DNA from: Variovorax sp. OK212 | GTDB lineage: Bacteria; Pseudomonadota; Gammaproteobacteria; Burkholderiales; Burkholderiaceae_C | Direction of reading: 5' to 3' | Assembly (NCBI RefSeq): GCF_900112425.1 | Contig: NZ_FOLP01000017.1 | Span: 62,001 to 126,000, forward strand | Length of the DNA stretch: 64,000 bases | Program-made: the position numbers and the translations under genes | Notes under the pieces: model-generated | What the model was told of the DNA's origin: nothing | The model's input: the letters and a program-made list of their open reading frames with translations, nothing else | Databases searched by the model: none | Part shown: piece by piece, positions 42,975 to 51,167 of the stretch | Numbering within the stretch: the first letter of the stretch is position 1 | Layout of the letters: every line of letters begins with the position of its first letter

Positions 42975-43671
42975 TGCGCTGCGCGCGGGATCGGTATCGC
43001 CCACGCTGCGCGCGGGGCCGGTGCCGCTCGCGCTGCGCGCGGGGTCGGTAGCGCCCGCGCTGCGCGCGGGGTCGGTGCCGCTCGCGCTGCGCGCGGCGGT
43101 GGCACTCGCGCTCCTCGCCGGCGTGGCGCCGCGCGCCGATGCGGTCTTCACCTATGCGCCGACCAGTTCGGCCGCCTACGGCATCACGCTGCAGGTGGGC
43201 GCGGCGACAGGCATCGACGAGGTGGTGTTCAACGCCACCGGCGCCAACGCGGGCCTCGCGACGGGCACGTCCATTCCCGGTTCGCAGTCGATCATCATCC
43301 GCGTCAGCCCCGCGCGGCCGGCGCGGCTGCTGGTGGAGAACCGGCCCGTCACGCTCACCGCCACGGTGCCGGCCGGGCTGAGCTGCACCACCGCCGCCAG
43401 CTGCAGCGCCACCGTGATCCCGTTCAGCACGATCAGCTGGGTGTCGACCAACGCGACCAGCCCCGCCGAAGGCGACATCCAGAGCGGCGCCTTCGTGGCC
43501 GGCAGCACGCAGACGCTGGCCAGCTTCGACGGCGCCACGGCGACCATCCTGCTGGTCAACGGCGACACGCGCTTCATGTCCAACACGCTGACCTTCCGCT
43601 ATGCCAACACCACGGTGTACCCGGCCGGCAGCTACAGCGGCACGGTGCGCTTCACGGCGACGATGCTGTGA
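42967..43671 (+). CDS. Secreted beta protein with repeat-extended signal region
   Basis: This 234-residue protein starts at a GTG (42967). The first 45 residues are four to five 9-residue repeats (ALRAGSVxP type), followed by a signal-peptide core AVALALLAGVAPRADA. The mature part is Thr/Val/Ala-rich with one close Cys pair (SCTTAASC), probably a disulfide, and a C-terminal strand YSGTVRFTATML like those that end pilin-type subunits. No family was recognised. It overlaps both neighbours (8 bp upstream and GTGA at 43668-43671 downstream). The true start could lie inside the repeats. Confidence 0.62.
   Translation: MSDALRAGSVSPTLRAGPVPLALRAGSVAPALRAGSVPLALRAAVALALLAGVAPRADAVFTYAPTSSAAYGITLQVGAATGIDEVVFNATGANAGLATGTSIPGSQSIIIRVSPARPARLLVENRPVTLTATVPAGLSCTTAASCSATVIPFSTISWVSTNATSPAEGDIQSGAFVAGSTQTLASFDGATATILLVNGDTRFMSNTLTFRYANTTVYPAGSYSGTVRFTATML
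42976..43110 (+). repeat. 27-bp tandem repeat at the start of the secreted-protein gene
   Basis: There are four full units (42976-43002, 43003-43029, 43030-43056, 43057-43083) and a partial fifth. Each begins (G/A)CGCTGCGCGCGG and encodes a 9-residue block such as ALRAGSVAP. They extend the basic n-region of a signal peptide. Units 3 and 4 are nearly identical, which suggests recent slippage. Confidence 0.92.
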
Positions 43672-44192
43672 CCACGCACGCCACCCGGACCACTGCGAGC
43701 GCGGCGCTGCTGGCGGCGCTCATGGCCGCGCTCATTGCCGCGCCCCGCCCTGCCCTGGCGCTGGTCGAGCGGCTCGACGACTCGGCCTCGCCGAGCGCTC
43801 AGGTGCGCGCGCAGGAAGACAACTCGCCCGTCACCGCACCGAACAGTGCTCCCTCGCCCATCGTGCAGATCGCCTTCGGCCGCGTGCACTACCGGCTCGC
43901 CACGGCGCGCTACGTGGGGCGGCAGGCACGCATCTACTACGTGCTGCCGATGGGCATTCCGGGCCTGCGCTCGCCGGCCGGCCTGCAGGTGAGCTGGCGC
44001 ACCAACGGCCTGTTCGCCAGCGGCAGCGGCCGCCCCGGCGAGCGCGTGCCGGTGTGGAGCGGCCAGGTGCGCGACGCCTGGATGACCGAAGCGCTCGACC
44101 TCACGTGGCAGGTCGACGTGCGCGAGGTGCGGCTCACGCGCGGCATGCCGCTGGGCTTCGAGGCTTACTTCGAGATCGAGACACTGCCATGA
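43668..44192 (+). CDS. Secreted protein of unknown function in the chaperone locus
   Basis: This 174-residue protein starts at a GTG within the GTGA overlap with the preceding gene. It has a signal peptide (LLAALMAALIAAPRPALA). The mature part contains IVQIAFGRVHYRLATARYVGRQARIYYV in strands and ends LGFEAYFEIETLP, suggesting a beta sandwich with no cysteine. No family was recognised. Overlaps of 4 bp with both neighbours place it firmly in the operon; it could be a minor subunit or assembly factor. Confidence 0.62.
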   Translation: MTTHATRTTASAALLAALMAALIAAPRPALALVERLDDSASPSAQVRAQEDNSPVTAPNSAPSPIVQIAFGRVHYRLATARYVGRQARIYYVLPMGIPGLRSPAGLQVSWRTNGLFASGSGRPGERVPVWSGQVRDAWMTEALDLTWQVDVREVRLTRGMPLGFEAYFEIETLP

Positions 44193-45034
44193 GACTCCAC
44201 ACCCGCTTCGCTGCACCGGCAGTTGCCCTGGCAGCCGCATTGGCTGCACTGGCCGCGCTCACCGCTGCACCGCCCGCCTGGGCCGCGCCCTTCGAGATCG
44301 CGATCATGCCGTCGCGCTTCGAGCTCGCCGCCAAGAGCGGCGCGCGGCTGGGCCAGACGCTGGACATCCACAACGTGGGCACCACCCCGACCGAGGTGTC
44401 GGTGCGCACGCTCGACTGGAGCTATTCGCCCGAGGGCGAGATCGCGTACCTCGACGCGCTGCAGCCCGGCAGTTGCCGCCCCTGGGTGCTGCTGGAGCGC
44501 AAGACGCTGAAGGTGCCGGCGCGCGGCAAGGCGGGCTTCCGCTTCCAGATCGAGCCACCGGCCGATGCGCCGCGCGGCGAGTGCCGCTTCATGCTGGCCA
44601 TCGAGGGCGTGGAGCCGGCCTACCGCGCCGCCATCGGCCAGGGCGGCTCCAGCCTGAGCCTGCCGGTCACGGGGCGCATCGCGGTGGCGGTGTACGTGCT
44701 GGTGAACGGCGCCGAGCCCAAGCTCGCGCTGAGCCAGGTCGGCATGCGCGAACTGCAGGGCCGCCGCACGCCCTACGTGACCGTGAGCAACACCGGCGAC
44801 GCGCACGGCCGGCTCGACGGCAGCCTGGACGCGACCGACGCCGCCGGCAAGCGCTTCGAGATGGTGCCCGAGGGCACGCCCGTGATGCCGGGCCAGACGC
44901 GCCAGATCGCGCTGCAGCCCAAGGCCTCGGCCAACAACGACGGCAAGGCGCCCGCGCCGGTGTATCCGCTGAAGGCCAGCGGCACGCTCGACTGGGAGAA
45001 GGGCGGCTTCAAGGTGAACGCGGAGTTCCGCTGA
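44189..45034 (+). CDS. PapD-like periplasmic chaperone
   Basis: This 281-residue protein has a signal peptide (about residues 1-31). The mature N-terminus FEIAIMPSRFELAAKSGARLGQTLDIHNVG matches the first strands of pilus chaperones, where the hydrophobic F1-G1 edge binds subunits. LDWSYSPEGEI, a basic ERKTLKVPARGKAGFRFQIEPP stretch, and a second Ig-like domain (KLALSQVGMRELQG, VSNTGDAHGRLDG) follow. Two cysteines (PGSC and RGEC) may pair. The family is usually 220-250 residues. It lies among secreted subunit-like genes with 4- and 1-bp overlaps, the expected place for a fibre assembly chaperone. Confidence 0.78.
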   Translation: MRLHTRFAAPAVALAAALAALAALTAAPPAWAAPFEIAIMPSRFELAAKSGARLGQTLDIHNVGTTPTEVSVRTLDWSYSPEGEIAYLDALQPGSCRPWVLLERKTLKVPARGKAGFRFQIEPPADAPRGECRFMLAIEGVEPAYRAAIGQGGSSLSLPVTGRIAVAVYVLVNGAEPKLALSQVGMRELQGRRTPYVTVSNTGDAHGRLDGSLDATDAAGKRFEMVPEGTPVMPGQTRQIALQPKASANNDGKAPAPVYPLKASGTLDWEKGGFKVNAEFR

Positions 45035-45687
45035 TGCGGTGCCGGCGCGGCACCCTTGCGGCCGCCGCCGGGTGTGCCGCCGCGCTCGTTGCGGCCTCCT
45101 GCGCCAGCGACGCCGCGCGCGCCGGCACCGCCACCACCACGGGCCTGGGCGCGCCGGCGTCGACCGACCTGAAGTTCACCGTGAACATCGACAAGTTCGT
45201 GTTCTTCCGGCTCGGCGACGGCGCCTGGCCCACGGTGAACGGCACCGTCAACACCGCCGCCTTCACGCTCACGCCCACCATTCCCGGCGGGCCGACCACG
45301 CCGGTGGCGGCCAACAACACGGCCGCCAACTGGAACGGCGGCGCGCCGGTGTTCGCGGTCTCGCCCGCGGCGGGCGTCAAGCTGGCGGTGGAGGTGCGCA
45401 GCAACGGCGGGCAGGTCACGCTGCGCGCCACGGCCAGCACGCCGCTGATGAGCGGCGCCAACACCATCCCGATGTCGGAGATCACGATCGCCACCGATGA
45501 CGCCGCGCTGCCCGCGCCGGCGATTCCCGACACCGGCACGGGCGGGGCGGTGAACGTCACGCCCACCAGCTTCGGCACGCTCGTGACGCAACGGGCCGCG
45601 AACTGGACGTTTTCGTACGCCAACCTCACGAGCCGGCCGGCCGGGGTCTACACCGGGCAGGTCACTTTCACGGCCAGTTCGCCCTGA
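45034..45687 (+). CDS. Secreted pilin-subunit-like beta protein, paralogue of the first subunit
   Basis: This 217-residue protein's ATG overlaps the chaperone stop (TGATG). The N-terminus contains a signal peptide with cysteines (AAGCAAALVAASCAS); whether this is a lipobox is unclear. The mature protein is Thr/Ala/Asn-rich; LKFTVNIDKFVFFRLGDG and NNTAANWNGGAPVF align with the protein at 42363-42974, showing common origin. The C-terminus (YTGQVTFTASSP) is a typical final beta strand. It ends the chaperone locus. Role: probable structural or tip subunit of a surface fibre (inference). Confidence 0.66.
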   Translation: MRCRRGTLAAAAGCAAALVAASCASDAARAGTATTTGLGAPASTDLKFTVNIDKFVFFRLGDGAWPTVNGTVNTAAFTLTPTIPGGPTTPVAANNTAANWNGGAPVFAVSPAAGVKLAVEVRSNGGQVTLRATASTPLMSGANTIPMSEITIATDDAALPAPAIPDTGTGGAVNVTPTSFGTLVTQRAANWTFSYANLTSRPAGVYTGQVTFTASSP

Positions 45688-45813
45688 CAGTTCGCCTTTA
45701 GAGCGGCCGGAAGTCGCAAGGAACGGCCTGGCGGCGCGCCAAGTCAGCTGGCGCTGGGATCGCGCCCCAAAGCTCCGGGTCGGAACTTTTCCTTCACCTT
45801 TCAGGAGCTTTGC

Positions 45814-46329
45814 ATGAACAAGACCCCTCGCGCGCGCTGGATCGCCGCCGCCTGCCTCGGCTTCGCCGCCCTCGCCGTACAGGTGCAGGCACAGGCACAG
45901 GTGCCCGCCGACGCACCCGCCGGCACCACCGTGCAGTGCAAGGACGGCAGCTATGCCGCGCCCGACGCCAAGGCCGGCGCCTGCCGCGGCCACAAGGGCA
46001 TCAAGACCTGGTACGGCAAGGACTCCGCTGCCGCGCCGGCTGCTGCGGCTGCCGCTCCGGCCGTGGAAACCCAGTCGGCCAGCGTCAACAAGACCGGCGT
46101 GGCCCCCAGCACCGGCACGGCCACCCGGACGCCCGGCTCGCCCGACCTCACGAAGATGGCCGCCGCACCGGGCGGCGGCGCGGGCAAGGTGTGGGCCAAC
46201 GACGAGACCAAGGTCTACCACTGCATGGGCGACCGCTACTACGGCAAGACCAAGAAGGGCGAGTACCTGAGCGAGGCCGATGCCAAGGCCAAGGGCATGC
46301 ACGCCTCGCACAACAAGGTTTGCTCCTGA
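45814..46329 (+). CDS. DUF3761-type secreted protein
   Basis: This 171-residue protein has a signal peptide (about residues 1-27, ending VQAQA). A first motif VQCKDGSYAAPDAKAGACRGHKGIKTWY is the core of DUF3761, with Cys and His residues. An Ala/Thr/Pro-rich linker follows, and a second Cys-containing block at the C-terminus (KVYHCMGDRYYGKTKKGEYLSEADAKAKG) resembles small envelope proteins found widely in Proteobacteria. AGGAGCTTTGC precedes the ATG. Its stop codon abuts that of the convergent binding-protein gene. Function unknown; periplasmic. Confidence 0.78.
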   Translation: MNKTPRARWIAAACLGFAALAVQVQAQAQVPADAPAGTTVQCKDGSYAAPDAKAGACRGHKGIKTWYGKDSAAAPAAAAAAPAVETQSASVNKTGVAPSTGTATRTPGSPDLTKMAAAPGGGAGKVWANDETKVYHCMGDRYYGKTKKGEYLSEADAKAKGMHASHNKVCS

Positions 46330-47379
46330 TCAGCGCGGCTGCGACTCGACTTCGCGCGTCCAGCGGTCGATCAGGCGCTTGCGCTCGGCCGCCTTGCCGT
46401 ACTTCTCGAAGTCGTACCTGATGAGCTTGACCTCGGCCATCGACGGAATGCGCGGGTCGGGCTTGAAGGTCTTGTTGGCCGGCGACTGCAGGCTGCCGGC
46501 CTTCGCGCCGATCGACTGGCCCGCGGGGCTCATGAGCCAGTCGTAGTAGCGCCGGGCGTTGTCCTTGTTGCGCGCGCCCTTCACGAGCGCGATGCCGCCG
46601 ATCTCGTAGCCCGTGCCTTCGCAGGGCGCGGCGGTCTTCACCGGGAATTTGTCGAAGCGCCACTTCTCGAAGCCGAAGATGAAGCTCACGCCGATCGCCA
46701 CCTCGCCCTTGGCCACGTCGGGCGCCTGCGCCTGGCCGCTGCGGGTGTAGCTGGTGACGTTCCTGTGCAGCTTCTTCAGGTAGTCGAAGGCCTGCTCCTC
46801 GCCCATCTGCTGCACCAGGCCCGCGATGATGGTGTAGGCCGTGCCGCTGGTGGCGGGGTGCGAGATCTCGATCTCGCCCTTGTACTCGGGCTTGACCAGG
46901 TCGGCCCAGCACCTGGGCTCGGCCAGTTTCTTTTTCTTCAGCACGTCGGTGTTGAAGCCGAAGCCCATCGCGCTCGTGTAGAAGCCGCCCACCATGTTCT
47001 GCGACAGCGCGTACTGCCGCACCGCCCAGTCGTGCAGGTCGTTGATGTAGGCCGGCCGGTAGGGCTCCAGCAGGCCCTGTTCGGCCGCCTGCAGGAACGG
47101 ATCGCCGGTGCCGCCCCACCAGATGTCGGTCTTGGGGTTGGCGGCTTCCGCGCGCAGCTGCGCGCCGATCTCGCCGGTGCCCTTGTGGGCCTGCAGCACC
47201 TTGATGCCGGTCTCGCGCGTGAAGGCCGTTGCCGCCGCTTCGCACCAGCCCGCGTCGGTGCTGCACAGCGCGTTCACCGTGCCTTGCGCGGCGGCGTTGG
47301 ATGCGCCCAGGAGGGTCGCCGCTGCCGTGCATGCGGCGATGGCAAAAGGTCGAAGGGGTCGGATGGCAAGGCGGTGCAT
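46330..47379 (-). CDS. ABC transporter substrate-binding protein, ferric/polyamine-like (orphan)
   Basis: This 349-residue protein has a signal peptide (about residues 1-31). The fold is that of cluster D ABC binding proteins (FbpA/FutA/PhnS-like): VNALCSTDAGWCEAAATAFTRETGIKV, DIWWGGTGDPFLQAAEQG, GFYTSAMGFGFNTDVL, EIEISHPATSGTAYT. The substrate may be ferric iron, 2-aminoethylphosphonate or a similar ligand; the pair of Tyr residues expected for direct iron binding is not conclusive. No permease or ATPase gene is adjacent, so it is an orphan. GGAG precedes the start. It is divergent from aqpZ across 288 bp in which a hairpin (ACGCAA/TTGCGT, 47507-47523) is the only structure seen. Confidence 0.86.
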   Translation of the reverse strand: MHRLAIRPLRPFAIAACTAAATLLGASNAAAQGTVNALCSTDAGWCEAAATAFTRETGIKVLQAHKGTGEIGAQLRAEAANPKTDIWWGGTGDPFLQAAEQGLLEPYRPAYINDLHDWAVRQYALSQNMVGGFYTSAMGFGFNTDVLKKKKLAEPRCWADLVKPEYKGEIEISHPATSGTAYTIIAGLVQQMGEEQAFDYLKKLHRNVTSYTRSGQAQAPDVAKGEVAIGVSFIFGFEKWRFDKFPVKTAAPCEGTGYEIGGIALVKGARNKDNARRYYDWLMSPAGQSIGAKAGSLQSPANKTFKPDPRIPSMAEVKLIRYDFEKYGKAAERKRLIDRWTREVESQPR

Positions 47380-47667
47380 GGCGCGGTTCTCCTCGTTGTT
47401 CGAAGACGCAGGATACCGAAGGCACGGGCGGGTGCCATGCCGGTGCTTCAGCGTGCCGACCTCCGCGTCGCCACTCTGAAACCGTGACGGAATACTCAAT
47501 CGATAAACGCAACCCGTTTGCGTAAAAACACAAAGTCGCAACAACCGTGAACAGGTTCCGATAGAGCGAAAGACATGTAGCGCACCCCCTTCCACCGTTC
47601 CTAGAATCCGCCCCGCGCAAGGCCCCGGGGCCCTCCGCGCACCCTCTCAACTTCAGGATGGAGCGTC

Positions 47668-48375
47668 ATGGAACACAGTACCTACAAGAAGTGGTCTGCC
47701 GAATTCATTGGTACTTTCTGGCTCACGCTCGGAGGCTGCGGCAGCGCGGTGCTGGCGGCGGCCTTCCCGGGTACCGGCATCGGCTTTCTCGGCGTCGCGC
47801 TGGCCTTCGGCCTCACGGTGGTGACGGGGGCCTATGCACTGGGCCCGATCTCGGGCGGGCACTTCAACCCGGCCGTGTCGATCGGCCTCGCGGCCGCGGG
47901 CCGCTTCAAGGCCTCGCAGCTCGCGGGCTACATCGTGGCGCAGGTGCTCGGCGCCATCGCGGCGGCGGGCGTGCTCTACCTCATCGCCACCGGCAAGCCG
48001 GGCGCGGACATCGGCGGCTTCGCCACCAACGGCTACGGCGAGCACTCGCCCGGCAAGTACGGCCTCACGGCCGCCCTGCTGTGCGAAGTGGTGATGACGG
48101 CCGTGTTCCTGATCGTCATCCTGGGGTCCACCGCCAAGCGCGCGGCCGGCGGCTTTGCCGGCCTGGCGATCGGCCTGTGCCTCACGCTGATCCACCTGAT
48201 CTCGATCCCGGTGACCAACACCTCGGTCAACCCGGCACGCAGCACCGGCCCGGCCCTGTTCGGGCCGTCGCATGCCATGTCGGAACTGTGGCTCTTCTGG
48301 GTGGCGCCCATCGCGGGCGCGCTGATCGGCGCGGCCATCTACCGCGCCCTGCTCAGCAACAGCAACGACGACTGA
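47668..48375 (+). CDS. aqpZ: Aquaporin Z
   Basis: This is a 235-residue, six-helix water channel of the MIP family. Both NPA boxes are present: GGHFNPAVS in the first half and [12 protein letters not shown] in the second, with the selectivity-filter Arg directly after the second NPA and His in the TLIHLISIP helix region, the AqpZ-type narrow filter (water rather than glycerol). Length and topology match E. coli AqpZ. It stands alone on its strand, with the small repeat protein convergent 13 bp downstream. Confidence 0.96.
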   Translation: MEHSTYKKWSAEFIGTFWLTLGGCGSAVLAAAFPGTGIGFLGVALAFGLTVVTGAYALGPISGGHFNPAVSIGLAAAGRFKASQLAGYIVAQVLGAIAAAGVLYLIATGKPGADIGGFATNGYGEHSPGKYGLTAALLCEVVMTAVFLIVILGSTAKRAAGGFAGLAIGLCLTLIHLISIPVTNTSVNPARSTGPALFGPSHAMSELWLFWVAPIAGALIGAAIYRALLSNSNDD

Positions 48376-48388
48376 CGCGGCGCTTCGC

Positions 48389-48727
48389 TCAGCTGCCGGA
48401 GCCCGACTTCACCATCGGCAGCGAAGTCGATTGCCCGATCGGCTCGGTGCCGCTCGGGTGCGACGCCGCATAGGCGCCGGCCTGGATGTCGGCCACCGGC
48501 AGCGTCGAGTTCATCGCCGGTGCGCTGGTCGACTGGCCCATGGGCTCCGTGCCCGTCGGGCGGGCCGCGGCCATGGCGCCGGCCTGGACTTCGGGCTTTT
48601 CGGGCGAGTTCATCTGCAGCGGATGAAAGTCCGAACCATCCATGGTTTCGGCCGATGCATTGACCGTGCCCAAGGCTGCCAGCGCAGCGAAGGAAGCGAC
48701 GGCAAGAAGCTTGAAGGAAGTGCGCAT
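48389..48727 (-). CDS. Small secreted protein with an internal duplication
   Basis: This 112-residue protein has a signal peptide (about residues 1-26, ending NASAE). The mature part holds two similar 28-residue units: VQAGAMAAARPTGTEPMGQS and IQAGAYAASHPSGTEPIGQS, each followed by TS and a short tail. AGGAGA lies upstream of the ATG (48727). It is rich in Ser, Thr and Pro and probably unstructured. No known family was recognised, though small exported proteins of this type seem common in Comamonadaceae (recollection only). It lies downstream of the two-component genes on the same strand, separated by 154 bp with no recognisable element. Confidence 0.72.
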   Translation of the reverse strand: MRTSFKLLAVASFAALAALGTVNASAETMDGSDFHPLQMNSPEKPEVQAGAMAAARPTGTEPMGQSTSAPAMNSTLPVADIQAGAYAASHPSGTEPIGQSTSLPMVKSGSGS

Positions 48728-48881
48728 GATGTGTGTTCTCCTGGGTTCAGGTTGTCTCCGGTCACGTGCCGTCGCGCGAACTGCGCGCGGCAGGACCTGA
48801 ACGCACTCTAGGCACGCAGACTGACATGGCGGTGAGCGAAGAGTTAGCCACGGGTGAGTGCCGCGGCCGTTTCTTCCCACT

Positions 48882-50267
48882 CTACGTTGGCACGGATGGC
48901 AGGTGCACGCGCGCCATGAGGCCCGGCCCGTCGCCGCGGTTGCACAGCTCGATGCGCATGCCGTGGCGCTGCGCGGCGGTTCTCGCAATGGCCAGGCCCA
49001 GCCCGCTGCCGCCCGCCGCCGAGCCCGGCACGCGGAAGAAGCGGTCGAACACGCGGCCGATGGCGGCCTGCGGAATGCCCGGGCCGTTGTCGAGCACGTC
49101 GACCACCGCGTGCCCCTCGAACGTGTGCAGCTTCACATCGACCACGCCGCCTTCGGGCGCATAGCGCAGCGCGTTGTCGATCAGGTTGTCGAACACGCTG
49201 CGCAGCTCGGCCGCGGGCGCGAACACCACGGCAGTGGTGCGGTCGGGGCCTTCGAAGCCGATGTCCACGCGCCGCGCGTCGGCCAGCACCATCAGCTGGC
49301 TCACGCTCTCGCGCAGCAGCACCTCGATGTCGACCCGCTCGCGCGCGTCGCCGCCTTGCGGCGCGTCCTGCCGCGACAGGTGCAGCAACTGCTCGATGAG
49401 GTGCTGCGCGCGCGTCACGCCGGCCTCGAGCTGGTTGAAGCGCTCAGTGGCCTCGCCGGCCGGCACGTGCGCGCGCAGGTTCTCGATCTGCAGGCCGATG
49501 GCGGCCATCGGCGTGCGCAGCTCGTGCGCCGCGTCCTGCACGAAGCGGCGCTGCGTGGCGAAGGCGCTGCGCACGCGCGACAGCAGGTTGTTGAAGGCGC
49601 TCACCAGCGGCGCGATCTCGTCGGGCACGCGCGCCAGCGACAGCTGGGTGGGGCTGCGCTCGTCCTGCGAGGCCACGTCGCGCGCCACCGCGCGCAGCGA
49701 GCGCGAGGCGGCCGACACGATGACCCACAGGATCAGCAGCGCCAGCGGCAGCAGCAGCGTGATCGGCAGGCCTTCGAGCAGCGCGCGGCGCAACGCGCGG
49801 CGGCGGCGGTAGTCCTCGTTCTGCAGCACTTGCACGCGCGGCTGGTCGGCGCGCGTGCCGGCCTCGGCCGTGAACACGCGCCAGGCCGAGCCCGCGTGGG
49901 CGCCGGTGTTGACGTCGCTGAAGCCCGGCGTGTCCTGCAGCGGCACCGACAGCACCGGCCACGAGGTCGCGCGCAGCGTGCGGCCGTCGGCGCTCCAGAT
50001 CTGCACGATGAAGGCGCCGCGCGAGAAGGCCGCTTCGCCGTCCATCGGCTGCGGCAGCTTCTGCGGCGCGCTGCCCGCGTACGACTCGGCCACCAGCCGC
50101 ATCTGGTCGTCCAGCGCGTTGTGCACGAGGTTGCCGTAGGCCACGAACGAGAACCACGCCGTGAGCACCGCCGCGCCCAGGTGCAGCGTGATGAGCCACA
50201 GCAGCAGTTGCGTGCGCAGCGAGCGCGGCCGCCACCAGCGGCCGACGGTACGAGCACCGCCGTTCAT
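48882..50267 (-). CDS. Sensor histidine kinase, QseC/PmrB-like
   Basis: This is a 461-residue membrane kinase. The first helix is near residues 22-43 (LLLWLITLHLGAAVLTAW), a periplasmic sensor of about 130 residues follows, and the second helix (ITLLLPLALLILWVIV) precedes a HAMP-like linker. The phospho-acceptor is His248 in DAAHELRTPMA; the ATPase domain has the N-box FDNLIDNALRYAP, DNGPGIP and GGSGLGLAI. The start MNGGARTV at 50267 was chosen over a far longer open frame. The partner response regulator is immediately upstream, but a hairpin repeat of about 80 bp now lies between them. Signal unknown. Confidence 0.92.
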   Translation of the reverse strand: MNGGARTVGRWWRPRSLRTQLLLWLITLHLGAAVLTAWFSFVAYGNLVHNALDDQMRLVAESYAGSAPQKLPQPMDGEAAFSRGAFIVQIWSADGRTLRATSWPVLSVPLQDTPGFSDVNTGAHAGSAWRVFTAEAGTRADQPRVQVLQNEDYRRRRALRRALLEGLPITLLLPLALLILWVIVSAASRSLRAVARDVASQDERSPTQLSLARVPDEIAPLVSAFNNLLSRVRSAFATQRRFVQDAAHELRTPMAAIGLQIENLRAHVPAGEATERFNQLEAGVTRAQHLIEQLLHLSRQDAPQGGDARERVDIEVLLRESVSQLMVLADARRVDIGFEGPDRTTAVVFAPAAELRSVFDNLIDNALRYAPEGGVVDVKLHTFEGHAVVDVLDNGPGIPQAAIGRVFDRFFRVPGSAAGGSGLGLAIARTAAQRHGMRIELCNRGDGPGLMARVHLPSVPT

Positions 50268-50310
50268 CGGGGCGACAGACCCGGGGCCTGTTCGAGAAAC
50301 ACCGCGCAAC

Positions 50311-50388
50311 CGGCTTCGCCGGGCCGCAGGTGTTGCCCCCGGCAGGGGGTTGGCGAAGCGACACGAAGTGCGCGAAGCCCGGGGGCGA
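50311..50388. repeat. GC-rich palindromic intergenic element
   Basis: GCTTCGCC (50313-50320) pairs with GGCGAAGC (50352-50359), enclosing CCCCC-GGCA-GGGGG (50336-50349). A further GCGAAGCCCGGGGG stretch (near 50372-50386) could pair alternatively with the left arm. It sits between regulator and kinase genes that normally abut. I recall similar GCGAAGCGACACGAAGTGCG sequences from related genomes, but no second copy is in this window. Confidence 0.6.
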
Positions 50389-50394
50389 GCATGA

Positions 50395-51051
50395 TCACGC
50401 AGCCACTCGCCAGCCCAGGCCGCGCACGTTGCGGATGGCGTCCGCGCCCAGCTTGCGGCGCATGCCGTGGATGAGCACGTCGATCGCGTTGCTGGTGACT
50501 TCCTCGCCCCAGCCGTAGATGCGGTTCTCGAGCTGCTCGCGCGAAAGAATGGCGCCGGGGCGCTCCAGCAGCGCGTGCAGCAGCGCGAACTCGCGCGCGG
50601 TGAGCGCCTCGCGCGCGCCGTTGACCACCACCTCGCGCGTGGTGAGGTCCAGCTGCAGCGCGCCGCTGCCGACCAGCGAATGCGCGGCGCCGTCGCGGCG
50701 CCGCACGATGGCGCGCATGCGCGCGAGCAGCTCGCGGAATTCGAAGGGCTTGAGCAGGTAGTCGTCGGCGCCGAGGTCGAGGCTGTGGATGCGGTCGTCC
50801 AGCCCGTCGCGCGCGGTGAGCACCAGCACCGGGGTGGCGTCGCCGCGTTCGCGGGCGCGCCGCAGCACCTCGGTGCCGTCCTGCTTGGGCAGGCCGAGGT
50901 CGAGCAGCACGCAGGTGTAGCCGCCGTCGCCCAGCGCGCTCTGCGCCAGTTCGCCGTCGCGCACCCAGTCCGCGGACCAGCCCGCACCCTCGAGCGCCTG
51001 CTTCAGGCTGCGCCCGATCATTTCATCGTCTTCCACCAACAGCACGCGCAT
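50395..51051 (-). CDS. OmpR/PhoB-family response regulator, QseB/PmrA-like
   Basis: This is a 218-residue regulator. The receiver domain has the acidic pocket EDD (residues 7-9), the phospho-acceptor Asp51 in LLDLGLP, Thr in LTARD and Lys in LLKPFEF. The C-terminal winged helix contains LTAREFALLHALLERPG and SNAIDVLIHGMRRKLG with the final RGLGWRV. It forms a pair with the downstream histidine kinase. The 116-bp upstream gap shows no clear promoter. Targets may include envelope genes nearby, but this cannot be read from sequence. Confidence 0.95.
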   Translation of the reverse strand: MRVLLVEDDEMIGRSLKQALEGAGWSADWVRDGELAQSALGDGGYTCVLLDLGLPKQDGTEVLRRARERGDATPVLVLTARDGLDDRIHSLDLGADDYLLKPFEFRELLARMRAIVRRRDGAAHSLVGSGALQLDLTTREVVVNGAREALTAREFALLHALLERPGAILSREQLENRIYGWGEEVTSNAIDVLIHGMRRKLGADAIRNVRGLGWRVAA

Positions 51052-51167
51052 CGCGGCGACTCCTTCGGCCGCAAGGTAGCACGCGATCGGGATGACCGGA
51101 AGTGCCTGCGCCGTGGCGCAGCGTAATGAGCCAGAGTTAAACGGGGCTTAAAGCCCCGCCTTGCCCC

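Noticed and set aside
35807-43110. CRISPR-like arrays from the 9-bp and 27-bp repeats
   Set aside because: Units are directly adjacent without spacers, keep reading frame and lie within coding genes.
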